Below are positions 45,301-55,159 of a stretch of DNA of 64,000 bases, one piece after another (the stretch's first letter is position 1; each line of letters opens with the position of its first letter). A program made the position numbers and the translations under genes. The notes under the pieces were generated by a model, which was given only the letters and a program-made list of their open reading frames with translations, searched no databases and was not told the origin of the DNA. This stretch comes from Owenia fusiformis (taxonomy: Eukaryota; Annelida; Polychaeta; Sabellida; Oweniidae): the NCBI GenBank assembly GCA_903813345.2, contig CAIIXF020000003.1:31621151-31685150 (forward strand), in the 5' to 3' direction.

Positions 45301-48300
45301 ATTCAGATATTCTTCAACATGACATGTGTGATCAAAGATTAAAGGGATATTTCTCATAGCAATATGTGATGAGGTACATAAACAACCTGGTTCTTGTAGT
45401 TGAACAAAGATTAATTATTTGAATGAAATGATTTTAAAAATTGAGACCCAAAGTTCATATGACAACATAAAGATAAATTATTTGAAAGGGAGGATTTCTG
45501 GGAGATTCTCTTTGACGGGCGAAACAAATTTAAAAACACTGTGACCCTTTCAAAAAATTTCACCATGGAGTTGAGTTTTGACAAGATTCAGGTGTGAAAA
45601 TTCAGCATGATGCAAGAAAATGTGGAAAAAGGAGTAATGTGAAGTTATAACTGTTCATAAACACAATTGCAAAAACATTAGCACTTTTTTAAATGTCTGA
45701 TATATGATATTTATTCACTGGGTAAATATACCTGTCCTAGAGAACTTTTAAATTAACTGCTACGTATAAACATATTGGCTTTTTAAGCTAACTTCCCTTA
45801 TTGCAGGTTTTATTTAAAATCGAAACAACCTCTGAATACATAAATATATGAAGGGACTGAGGATGAAAAATCTAGAAACTTTATGTAGGCCTAAATAGGG
45901 ATCAACAAAAAAATTCCAATTAAGATTTTTTATTGAGTTTTTGGGATATCAAAGTAACTTTTAGGAGACCTCCAGGAAAGTATTCTTACTCCATAAAAGG
46001 TAATATTTTTACATTGATTCAATAAGAAATCACAAAAAAATATTTATTAGTTATGCATAAGATTAAAGAGAATTTTTATGTTTTAAAGAGAGCCTACCAT
46101 AAAACAATATTCGGACTCATTTTTCAGTTATGGAGCGCAGGCATATATTTATGATTGGACTCCTGCTCCCTTTAGGCTTCCTTTACTATCTGACCAACAA
46201 TGATCAGTTATCTTTCAAATCCAATATAAGAGAATCCAATAGAAAGGAATACTCAATACTGGGTAGGTAGTGGTATATTACATTTTTTGACATAATTATT
46301 TAATTAAAAAAATAAGTGGAGAAATGAAAAATTTTGCATCTACATTTAGAGACATACAGGGTGTCCATAAGTCTCTTTACAATTATAATACAAAGTCTGA
46401 GGAAGGTGTACTTTATGGTGACTTTAGACACCCTGTACTTGAGATGAGGCCAAGTACATTAGCATTGTAATTAAATACAAATGAATTGAAATATTAATAT
46501 TGCTCTATTTTGTAGATAAGGGTCAGGGAAAGATAGAACCACTGAAGAATTCACCTAATTTCGAACACAATTTCACCCTTGGAGGAGCTATATTCACGGA
46601 GAAGGGACAAGAACGATTAATAAACCACAATATATCAACATCATGCCTGTATACATTCTCACCAGACATAGAAAATGTTGCTCGAAGGATGTACCTGATT
46701 AATGGACGAGGAAATCAATTCTACGCAAACAGTCCAGCAATAATATGGCATGATGGGAAGATATATGTAGTTTTGAAAATATGGCTGAAAAATGAAGCGT
46801 ATTACAACAGTGAAGGGCCACTTAATTTCTTTCAAGATAATTACCTTCTTACTCAACAGTTTAATAGACACATGGAACCATTGACAAATGCATCATTAAT
46901 CGGGATCGCAACCCCAAAGTGGCAGGTAGGAGATGGGCCGATTGAGCCTCGACTATTCCGATTCAAAAATCGATTACTGATGACATTTAATGCAGGGTAT
47001 ACATCTCGTATGAAAAAAATGCGAGATTTCACATTTATATGGGACATGGATAGAAATATTTTATATCGCCCAAGAATTATTGGCCCTAGACCAATTGGCA
47101 GTAGTCGGGACAAACACTGGATACCTTATGTGACCATTGAAAAACTTTACTTCGTGAAGAACTTTGACCCACTGCGTGTACTACATTGTACAATAGATGG
47201 AGTAAACTGTACATGTGTTTATATATTGTGCAGCGGGAATATAACAAAGAAGTTTGTCGATAAAGATGAACCATTAAGAGGTGGTACCCCGATGGTACCA
47301 TACCTGGAGCCATATTTCATCTCAGTAAATCATGTCACATTATTCCAAGACAATGAACTGTCGTCTAGGTATTACAGCATTGTTCTCACAATATTCTGCA
47401 GTAAACCATTTCCAAGAATTGTCTATGTTAGTAACCCAATTGAAGTGAGTAAGGAACTACTACACGCCTATCCAATTGTACGAGATAAATGGATAAAAGA
47501 ACCATTTGTTTTTCCTGTGGGGCTCATCCTTGAGGATCCTGACAGCTTTATACTTGGAGCACATGTTAATGACTTTAGCGCAGTACTGTTGAGGTTTACG
47601 GGACTGCGTGCCATTGTTGAAGAAGTGATCAAACAAGACCAAAGACAGAATATACCAAAGCGAGGGGCACCCGATTATTCCATACAGAACTTTGTCAGGA
47701 GTACAACTAGTAAATATACTGGCATAACATTTCAGCATATATTATGATATCCTAAGACAAACTGGTACAGGTATGTTGATGATGATACCATCTAGACTTG
47801 AGTAACTTCATCATGCATTTTATATACATGGAATTTATTTTGTTGAGTAAAAATGCCATAATGTTTGATTTACATAAAATACATACAAGCCTATCTGTAT
47901 CTTGTCTGCGAATAAGCAGCTTCTGAGTCAAAAAATAAATTTTGTGAAAATCTTGAAATTTTTCTTGTGAAAATGACCTGCTCCTAGACCAATTCAATAA
48001 ATACTGTACGCCCGGTATTATTCGCGAGATTTAATTTCGCGAATTTTGCGAAAACACGATTTCGCGGCTATTAAATTTCGCGAATTTCACAAGTTTGAAA
48101 TTCATTACTATTCCAGGAATTCTCGAGCTACTCGTGTGTAAATTAAGTTAAATGTACAGTAATTGCACTTACCTGATGTCATATTTGGATGAGATTTACA
48201 ATAACTGGGATCTTTATCATCGGCAAGCTGCATATCAACCTCTATTGCATCGTCATTTTTAATATTAAAGCAAAAGTGCGTGGCTCCCATAATAACTTTA

Positions 48301-51300
48301 CCGTACTTCATACTGTATTTTATCGTATGCGGGGATTCCCCAGTACATGATGTCCAATCAAATTGCAGGCTACGATCACGTGAACAATCGTGCGCACGTG
48401 CTCTTTCCTACGAAATGCATCAGAGCCCCGGGTAAAAACAAATTCCCGGGGATTTAATTGGCAATTTCGCGACGATAATTTTTCGCGATTTTAACACCCT
48501 CACGAAAAGCGCGAAACTAAATCGCACGCGAATAATACCGGGCGTACAGTAGGCCTAAAACATTGACCTTTTCTCTTCCCACTCCTAAGATTTAGCCCTT
48601 CATTAATTGCATGTTTTACATGCAATTAACTTTGAATGGCCTTCTAGTCAAATTTAAAACAGGGGAAAGGAGAAAGTACAAAAGGATACAACTCGATGCA
48701 TAGAAAAGGCGATATATGCAAGGTTACAACTTACAATCTTAGTGAAGCCTATTATATAATAATTATATCAGTCAGAATGTTAATTTGATTGACATCTTTC
48801 AATGTAAAAAAAACAAATCAAAGAACCACATTGCAACAGTATATGAAAAATTTGAATCATATATTCACAGCCTAACTTTTGGGTAGAACTTTTTGCTTTG
48901 TAGTTTAACTATCATACATGACGCATGATAGCGGCAGCCTAAATAACCATCAATCCAGCTTATTTTGAACTCCAAGATTTCAATACACTTGTAGGATTTG
49001 AAAAGCCAACCCCACTACTTGCAGGGCCGTCAGATGGGGGGGTGCGATGGGTGCGACCGCATCCCCCTTTGTTACCCCCCAAAATAAATTTTAAAAAAAA
49101 TTTGAAAAATATTTTTTTATAATTTTTTTCATTGACTCATACACTTTGAAAGTACCCAGAAAGCACCAAATAGCATCTTAAAATTGTAAAATTATTTAGG
49201 GGTATTGGCCACCCCTCACACCCCCCACAAAACAATAGAAAAGTTTTAAATTTATTTTAGTGTTTTGTCTCAGACACTTTTAAAGTGCCCAGACACAGGC
49301 CTGTCAACTGTCCCGCAATTTGCGTATTTGTCACGCATTTGCTGAAGAATTTGAAGTCACGCCATTTTTTTTTGCGTGACAGAAAATGTCACGCAAAATA
49401 CGCATTTTACCTGGCAATTGTCAAGCAAAAATATTTCTGTAGAAATTTTTTCGAAATATGTTTACGATACGGTAAAAATACGAACGTCGGACAAAACCGA
49501 ACGCAATTTGTTCGGATTTGTCACGCGAATCCCGTATGTGTCACGCATGTTCATTGGAAATTTTTCGTACCTACCCCCCCCCCCCCCCCCCCCATTTGAC
49601 GACATCGCGAGCGTAGCGAGCGCGAAAAATTTGAGGTGTTCAAAGTTTGGCAAAGGTGCTCAAACTTTGGCCAAAGGTGTTTAAAAGTTGGCCAAAGGTG
49701 TTCAAAATTTGGACAAAAGTGTTCAGATTTTGACTTAGATGTCCAACATTTTGAAGTCACTCATATTAGGTGGTCCCAAGTTGACAGCCCTGCAGACATC
49801 ATCAAATAGCTCCTTGATATAGTTAGTGTTTCTGGGGGACTTGCTCCCCCTCTTGCATCTTGCACTTGAATAACCCCCCCCCCCTCCCCTCTGGCGCCCC
49901 CCCCCCCTTGACCCCCCCCCCAAAAAAAATTGTGATTTTCTCAAATTCTTTAATTGACTCATACAATTTGAAAATGCCCAGAAAGCACCAAATAGCAACG
50001 TAAAATTGTAAAATTTTCTAGGGGGAGTGGGCCACCCCTCACACCCCAAACAAAACAATGGAAAAGTTCTGAATTTGTTTTATGTATTTTCTCAGACACT
50101 TTTAAATTGCCCAGACATCATCAAATAGCTCCTTGATATAGTTAGTGTTTCTGGGGGACTTGCTCCCCCTCTTGCATCTTGCACTTGCATACCCCCCCCC
50201 CCCCCCTCTCTCTGGCGCCCCCCCCCCCCCCCCCCGCCCTTGACCCCCCCCCCCAAAAAAAAATTGTGATTTTCTCAAATTCTTTAATTGACTCATACAA
50301 TTTGAAAATGCCCAGAAAGCACAAAATAGCGTCGTCAAATTGTAAAATTTTCTAGGGGGAGTGGGCCACCCCTCACACCCCAAACAAAACAATGGAAAAG
50401 TTCTGAATTTGTTTTATGTATTGTCTCAGACACTTTTAAATTGCCCAGACATCATCAAATAGCTTCTTGATAAAGTTAATGATTCTGGAAGACTAACACT
50501 TACTCACCCTCTGGCATCCCCACTCCACCTCCCCCTCTGGCAGCCCCCCCCCCTTAACACCCCCCCCCCCTCAAAAAAAATTGAGACTTTTCAAATTTTT
50601 TTATTGACTCATACATTTTGAATGTGCCAGAAAGCACCAAATAGCATCTTAAAATTGTAAAATTTTCTTGGGAAAAAACACTTTTAAAGTGCCCAAACTT
50701 CATCGAATAGCACCTTGATATTGTAAATTTTGATATGGTGAACAAACACTTGTTCCCCCTCTGGCACCCCAACCCCACCTCCCCCTCTGGCACCCCTCCC
50801 CCCTTTGACAACCCCAAAATTTGAAAAAAAAATTGTGATTGTTTTTCAATGTTTTTATTGACTAATACCTTTAAAAGTGCCCAGAAGCACCAAATATCAT
50901 CTTTAAATTGTAAAATTTTCTAGAAGAGTAAGCCACCCCTCACATCCCCTACAAAACAAAATAAATATTCTGAATTTCATGTATTGTCTCAGACATCATC
51001 AAATAGCACCTTGATATGGTCAATGTTTCTGGGGGACAACCCCTTGCTCCCCTAATGGCACCCCACCCCACTTAACCCTCTCATCCTCTTTGACACCCCC
51101 AAAATAATTTGAAAAAAAATTCACATTTTTCTTATTGACTCATAACGCACAGGCGTACCAGATGGTTGCAAATTCGCTCCAAATACAAGCAAATTTCAAA
51201 ATTTTCCTGGGGGAGAAACCCCAGACCCCCCTGAATGCTTGGTTTTTTATTCACTCAACTCTTATTCTTGTGGTGGTGGCGTACTACTTAGAAACTTTCA

Positions 51301-52170
51301 CTTTGAAAGTGCCCAGAAAGCACCAAATAGCATCTCAAAACTGTAAAATTTTCTGGGGGATCGGACCACTCCTCACAACCCCCACAAAACAATTGGAACG
51401 TTTGGAAGTTGCACTTGTTAATTCCAAACCAATATAGGGAGTAACTGACCACCCCCCCCCCTGTCTTACGCGATATGATTTGCGCGGCAAAAAAATTGAC
51501 AATTTTATATTCTCTTTAGTAAGCCAAAAACCGCACCCCCCTTGGAAAAAAGTGTCTTACGGGCCTGACTTGTTACATGTAAACAAGGCAAGAACTTAAC
51601 TTCAACATATGAGTGTTACCTGATGAATGAGACCCTCACATGCCTTCCAATTGGTAGTAAACGAACTTCAATGTAACTACATAAGCTTATGTTTCCGTCC
51701 AATCAACTTATCGCATCCTACGATGTACATTTATACAAGAAATGTAAACGAACTGTAAAAATGCCCCAAAATGTTCCTACTGGCTTGTCATTTCAGGAAA
51801 TCATAATACGTTACATGTATATTACCGAAAATTTATGTAAATGGAATATTTGTTCGTTCATTTTACGAGAACTAAATAAAATGTGAACATCCGAGCATCG
51901 AACAAACATGTAGAAACAACTTGAAGGAATTTACCACATATTTTTGCCTTGAAAAACTGAACCACATAGAAACAAAAATAAAAGAACACTTACACTAGCA
52001 TGGTCAGTATTTCTATGCACCTGGTCAGCTTCATATTTCTCCAGCAATTTTCTGGCGAGTCGACTTCCAGGTCGAAAACTACTGGTCATGCTTTGGGCCA
52101 CAAAACAGTCAATTGAAATTAAGAAAGTTGCCAAAATTGGTATAGAGATGTCCCTTCGTATGATTTTCAT
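38499..52170 (-). CDS. METTL9: METTL9 (DREV), protein histidine N-methyltransferase
   Basis: METTL9 transfers a methyl group from S-adenosylmethionine to the N1 position of histidine in HxH motifs. Six coding exons in phase give 322 residues (human protein 318): 51994-52170, 43712-43902, 43316-43416, 42623-42731, 40005-40189 and 38499-38704. An N-terminal hydrophobic segment (PILATFLISIDCFVAQ) is followed by KSEWIFTQFYHSLMKSILGW and FMTQTSING. Then come ERGSMFVFS, the SAM-binding glycine motif LLDLGAGDGKVTE, TYDVITCLNLLDRIAQPITL, VLAPDTGRLVVAVVLPFKPY, and near the end [24 protein letters not shown]. All hallmark segments are present. Intron 1 (about 8 kb) contains a complete gene on the opposite strand. 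The start is the first ATG at 52168-52170. Confidence 0.95.
39949..40028. repeat. Exact 40 bp tandem duplication spanning the METTL9 exon 5 donor
   Basis: Two identical 40 bp copies (39949-39988 and 39989-40028) contain CACTCACCAAACTCTACATA. Each holds the same donor (minus-strand TTTG|GTGAGT) and 24 coding bases. The proximal donor after 40005 keeps the frame. Use of the distal donor (exon end 39965) would add 40 nt and shift it. Confidence 0.9.
40461..41801. mobile_element. Inverted-repeat element with ACAGTTAAACCTG ends, host to a nested MITE
   Basis: TACAGTTAAACCTGCGTATAGTGAACA-type left end (from 40461) matches the complement of the right end TGTTCACTAACTCAGG, TTTTACTGTA. GTTGGTAGGTGTCCACTA near the left recurs as GTTGGTAGGTGTTCACTA near 41667. 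It lies in METTL9 intron 4. Confidence 0.75.
41110..41519. mobile_element. Nested MITE rich in TTCGCGA motifs
   Basis: TACTGTACTCCGGGTATTG at the left and AGGAGTACAGTA at the right. The interior is full of TTTCGCG/CGCGAA and includes CCCGGGCATTTGACCCGGGA. It is related to the element at 48002-48551. Confidence 0.7.
41857..41977. repeat. 57 bp tandem duplication
   Basis: GTTGTTTTGTTAAACATAAA through CTACAATTTGGT occurs twice in a row with almost no changes, in METTL9 intron 4. Confidence 0.85.
43955..44790. mobile_element. Second copy of family A, interrupted by another foldback
   Basis: The left part has AATGTTTTGATATGGTCAAT and GGCTGCCATCTTTTT as in the element at 2259-2860. The matching continuation CACAGAAGAAGTGATGTCATC resumes only at about 44756. 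The 0.73 kb between (44022-44752) has its own inverted repeats, GAGCTAGTGCACTCTCCATTATG against CATAATGAAGAGCGCACTAC. Confidence 0.65.
44791..46129. other. METTL9 intron 1, gene-free part
   Basis: AT-rich sequence without supported exons or clear repeats. An acceptor-like TTTTCAG at 46121-46127 just before the next ATG may mark a 5' UTR intron of the nested gene. Confidence 0.45.
46130..47747 (+). CDS. Predicted Golgi beta-propeller glycan enzyme, nested in METTL9 intron 1
   Basis: Two exons, 46130-46262 and 46516-47747 (phase 1 junction), give 454 residues. MERRHIFMIGLLLPLGFLYY is a short cytoplasmic tail plus signal anchor, so a type II membrane protein is likely. The luminal part has spaced motifs typical of five-bladed propellers acting on glycans: IWHDGKIYVVL, EPRLFRFKNRLLMTFNAGY, SRDKHWIPYV, LHCTIDGVNC and LRGGTPMVPYLEPYFISVNHV. 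The PRLF, KHWIPY and RGGTP pattern recalls GH130/GT108-type mannoside phosphorylases and transferases. That assignment is tentative and no substrate can be named. It is transcribed opposite to METTL9. AATAAA at 47996-48001 fits its polyadenylation. Confidence 0.7.
46355..46437. mobile_element. 83 bp MITE with TACAGGGTGTC ends
   Basis: TACAGGGTGTCCATAAGTC at the left and GACTTTAGACACCCTGTA at the right form an inverted repeat. It sits within the single intron of the nested propeller gene. Confidence 0.75.
48002..48551. mobile_element. MITE with 25 bp perfect inverted repeats and an exon-like interior
   Basis: TACTGTACGCCCGGTATTAT, then TCGCG at 48002-48026, is exactly complemented by CGCGAATAATACCGGGCGTACAGTA at 48527-48551. 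The arms are rich in TTCGCGA. The centre (about 48119-48420) is not of that composition and contains an exon-like segment. The left end abuts the AATAAA of the propeller gene. Confidence 0.85.
48173..48311 (-). CDS. Putative first coding exon carried inside a MITE
   Basis: ATG at 48311-48309 opens 46 codons ending at a consensus donor, ACATCAG|GTAAGT, in phase 1. The peptide includes MKYGKVIMGATHFCFNIKND and DDKDPSYCKSHPN. I do not recognise it. Inverted CCAAT boxes lie upstream (GATTGG on the minus strand near 48355). It is out of phase with METTL9 exon 2 (phase 0), so it is unlikely to be an alternative METTL9 start. It could be a host exon captured by the element, or a chance frame. Confidence 0.35.
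48552..49010. other. METTL9 intron 1, no gene seen
   Basis: AT-rich with no supported feature. Confidence 0.45.
49015..51560. repeat. Poly-C-rich satellite-like array, units about 340 bp
   Basis: About five to six diverged units share CAGACATCATCAAATAGCTC, a C-run block with CTTGACCCCCCC, AAAAATTGTGATTTTCTCAAA, ATTGACTCATACA, CCCAGAAAGCACCAAATAGC and GGGCCACCCCTCACACCCC. Homopolymer C runs reach 13-18 nt (49568, 50191, 50217, 50247). The ORFs here are repeat translations. It lies in METTL9 intron 1. The minus strand has strong G-quadruplex potential. Confidence 0.85.
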
Positions 52171-53188
52171 AAGCAAAATCCAAATTTACACTATTTGATC
52201 ACTGAAATTTGAGAAAAAATAGAAGAAAAGTTAAATCTCAGTTTTGTATTTCGTGGAATACCCTCATGAACCAAAACGAGGCAAGGGGAATTCCGAAAAG
52301 AATAGTTACAGATCTAGATTTTAATCAGCTATAGCGAAACTTGTGTTTACTAACCTGAAAGAATCATCCAACTTTAGACTTATTTTGAGGCATCACAACC
52401 TGAGATGACAAGTGTTTAAGATGTTATGACATTTGTATCACTGATAGAAGTGAAGTTAGGATAACAATGAAGCACGACATGAAAGCCAATGAGCACAATC
52501 AAACAGAGTTCTGAACTTCTGTAGAATCAGTATCTCAAGGTCAAAGTACAGAACTCCAATACATTTATCTTACTTCGGTCCAAAGCCTTCTCTATATTCC
52601 GGCTTTGAGGAGGAAGATTGAGCTGCCTTAGTATTATAAATATTGTAAATCATTGTGTCACACGCACAGTAAATATGGCATAATAATATGAAATATACCT
52701 TTATGTATAGATTTGAAGAACATCAGCTCACATCCCCGTCTGAATCTATTGTTATATTTGATTTCTTTAAGCGAGAATAATTTCAAATGTTATTCACGTC
52801 CAGAACCGGAAGCCATTTTTAGCTACAGCGAGAAAATTTCACCATGTGTCAAAACTCCGAAATGAAATTTTGAAATATCTAAATCCAGACAAGCAACGCT
52901 TCATCCTAAATATGATTAATATTCTTAAAAATATTTATAAAATTTATTAAAAATGAGTTCTAGGTGCGTGTAGGTGCGTGTAGCACAGTACATACGAAAT
53001 CAATGAAGTTTCGTCTAGCTGTAAGCTAGAGACTCGAGTAACATTTATCAATACATGTACAGTATACAACTGGAGATTAGCTATGCAATACAAGAACTAC
53101 GTAAATTCTTTATTCAAATGTTAATTCTAGAAGTTGGAATAACATTTACATTCAAGATAGGGGTAGTTGCACAATCCCTCCAATCACA
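52171..53188. promoter_or_regulatory. Divergent promoter region of METTL9 and the GH31 gene
   Basis: The start codons of METTL9 (-) and the glycosidase (+) are 1018 bp apart. ACCGGAAG at 52805-52812 is an ETS-type site and overlaps a YY1-like GCCATTTT (52812-52819). No TATA box is obvious. A tandem AGGTGCGTGT lies near 52962-52981. Confidence 0.4.
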
Positions 53189-55159
53189 ATGGATAAGTTT
53201 GTTGTCTTGGTAGCTTTAGTATCAGTTATATCCTGGTTCCTCCAGGGAACTGAGAAGTCAGTTTTGGAATTACCATTTGCTGAGATAGACACCGATGATA
53301 TGACTGTGTCTTTAATCCCGAAGAATGGACAAAATGAAAATTTTGCTGGCACATTCAAAATAGGAGCACAATTGCATGGACAACCCAAACTATTGGATAG
53401 TGCTTCAGATGAGTTAGTGTTAAACCTGGAATGGACCAATCAGGCTCTGCTCGAAATTGCTTATGGGGAAATCTTTGATAAAGGTGCTCGTTGCTACAAT
53501 TTTAAATGGGAGATTCTTGATCCTCGACTTCAGATTCATGATTGCTATGATATCGGACAATCACATTGGTATGGAGGTGGGGAACTGTTTGACCAGCACT
53601 GGACCATTGAGGATCATGCTATGGATATGGACTTATATGTGTCATCTGATATAATCAGTCACCATAAATATGGATCAGTTATGGAACGATATTGGTTGTC
53701 TTCAAATGGATTCGCAATTAGCGTTGACCAAGATTCTCCCCTGAGATTTGGCATCAACAAGACAGAGATTTGTTTTAGTGCGCAATATGAGGAAACCAGA
53801 TTTGTGAATCGAAACAATGAAAACGCTAAATTGTCATATTCTGTATGCACTGCTGGTAACATCAAACAAACTCACTTGTTCATGTCCAATATGCTATTCA
53901 AAAAACCAGATGGAATTCCCGATGAACGCATGTTTAAATCTCCCATCTGGTCAACCTGGGCACGGTACAAGATGTTCATCAATGAAACTTCCCTTTTGAA
54001 GTTTGCTCAAGAAATTATTGATCATGGATTTTCAAATAGTCAAATAGAAATTGATGACATTTATACTCCAACCTATGGTGACTTTACATTTGATACCAGA
54101 AAATTCCCTAATTATAAAAAGGTGATGGATAAACTACATGAAATGGGTTTTCGGATAACATCTTGGATTGTCCCATTTTCAAATATTGACAGCGATGCAT
54201 TTCAAGAAGGTGTGAAAAATGATTATTTCCTCCTGGACGATACAGGAAATGCCCCTGGGTTGTCACACTGGTGGCAGGGAATAGGTGGCGCTTTAGATGT
54301 CACAAATCCGTCTGCTCAACAATGGTGGATGAACAACCTCATGAAGTTAAAATCCCAAGGGGTGGACTCCTTCAAGTTTGACGCTGGTGAGGTTGTGTGG
54401 TTACCCCCCAGGTTCAAATCCAACATTCCACTATCCAACCCAAACATGTATACTAAATACTATGCAGAATTATGTAGCAAATTTGGTGGTATGATTGAAG
54501 TAAGGGTTGGATATCAAAGCCAAAATTTGCCGATATTCATTCGAATAATGGATAAAGATTCTGTATGGGGATACAATAATGGACTGAAATCCCTCATTCC
54601 ATCTTCACTTTTATTTGGTATACTAGGCTACCCATTTGTTCTGCCTGATATGATTGGTGGAAATGCATATGATGAGAATAATCAAGATTTTGCGACATTT
54701 TCTGATATTTTTGGCACAAAGCCAGATCGTGAATTATTCATCCGGTGGACACAAGCAAATACTTTCCTCCCATCCATGCAGTTCTCTATCGCTCCATGGG
54801 ACTATGATGATGAAACCACTAAAATATGTCTAAATATGGTCAAAATCCATGAAGAAGTGGCAACACCTATTATTCTCAAATATGCAAATGAGGCAACTCA
54901 AAATGGGGCACCTATCATACGTCCTTTATGGTGGGTGGATCCAATGGATTTCAACACTCATGGTATCGACTCTCAATTTCTTGTTGGAAATGAAATTCTG
55001 GTAGCACCAATTCTGGAAAAGGGGAGTACAACAAGAGACATCTATATTCCAAGGGGAAAATGGAAAGACATTCTGAGAGGAGATATAATTACAGGTCCAA
55101 CCAACATAAAGAACTATGAAGTCAAATTGGCTGAATTACCATATTTCATTGCAGCTTAA
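53189..55159 (+). CDS. GH31 family glycosidase, MYORG-like, secreted
   Basis: A 656-codon open frame in a single exon. The first 20 residues (MDKFVVLVALVSVISWFLQG) form a signal peptide, so the enzyme acts in the ER/Golgi or outside. The N-terminal beta domain ends near IGQSHWYGGGE. The TIM barrel carries QIEIDDIYTPTYGDFTFD, ALDVTNPSAQQWW, the nucleophile region SFKFDAGE and the likely acid/base aspartate in RIMDKDSVWGYNNGL. Then come GYPFVLPDMIGGNAY and RWTQANTFLPSMQFSIAPW, and a C-terminal beta domain with GNEILVAPILEKGSTTRDIY and PRGKW. The MYORG branch includes an alpha-galactosidase in mammals, so hydrolysis of an alpha-linked hexose is likely but the sugar is not certain. Human MYORG also has its coding sequence in one exon. 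The ATG is preceded by CACA. Confidence 0.9.
   Translation: MDKFVVLVALVSVISWFLQGTEKSVLELPFAEIDTDDMTVSLIPKNGQNENFAGTFKIGAQLHGQPKLLDSASDELVLNLEWTNQALLEIAYGEIFDKGARCYNFKWEILDPRLQIHDCYDIGQSHWYGGGELFDQHWTIEDHAMDMDLYVSSDIISHHKYGSVMERYWLSSNGFAISVDQDSPLRFGINKTEICFSAQYEETRFVNRNNENAKLSYSVCTAGNIKQTHLFMSNMLFKKPDGIPDERMFKSPIWSTWARYKMFINETSLLKFAQEIIDHGFSNSQIEIDDIYTPTYGDFTFDTRKFPNYKKVMDKLHEMGFRITSWIVPFSNIDSDAFQEGVKNDYFLLDDTGNAPGLSHWWQGIGGALDVTNPSAQQWWMNNLMKLKSQGVDSFKFDAGEVVWLPPRFKSNIPLSNPNMYTKYYAELCSKFGGMIEVRVGYQSQNLPIFIRIMDKDSVWGYNNGLKSLIPSSLLFGILGYPFVLPDMIGGNAYDENNQDFATFSDIFGTKPDRELFIRWTQANTFLPSMQFSIAPWDYDDETTKICLNMVKIHEEVATPIILKYANEATQNGAPIIRPLWWVDPMDFNTHGIDSQFLVGNEILVAPILEKGSTTRDIYIPRGKWKDILRGDIITGPTNIKNYEVKLAELPYFIAA

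Noticed and set aside
49285-50817. Glycine- and proline-rich ORFs in both strands
   Set aside because: They come from poly-C/poly-G tracts in the satellite-like array.
51135-51437. A 100-residue plus-strand ORF
   Set aside because: It lies in the repeat array flank and overlaps a dispersed repeat also seen reversed near 24180-24250.
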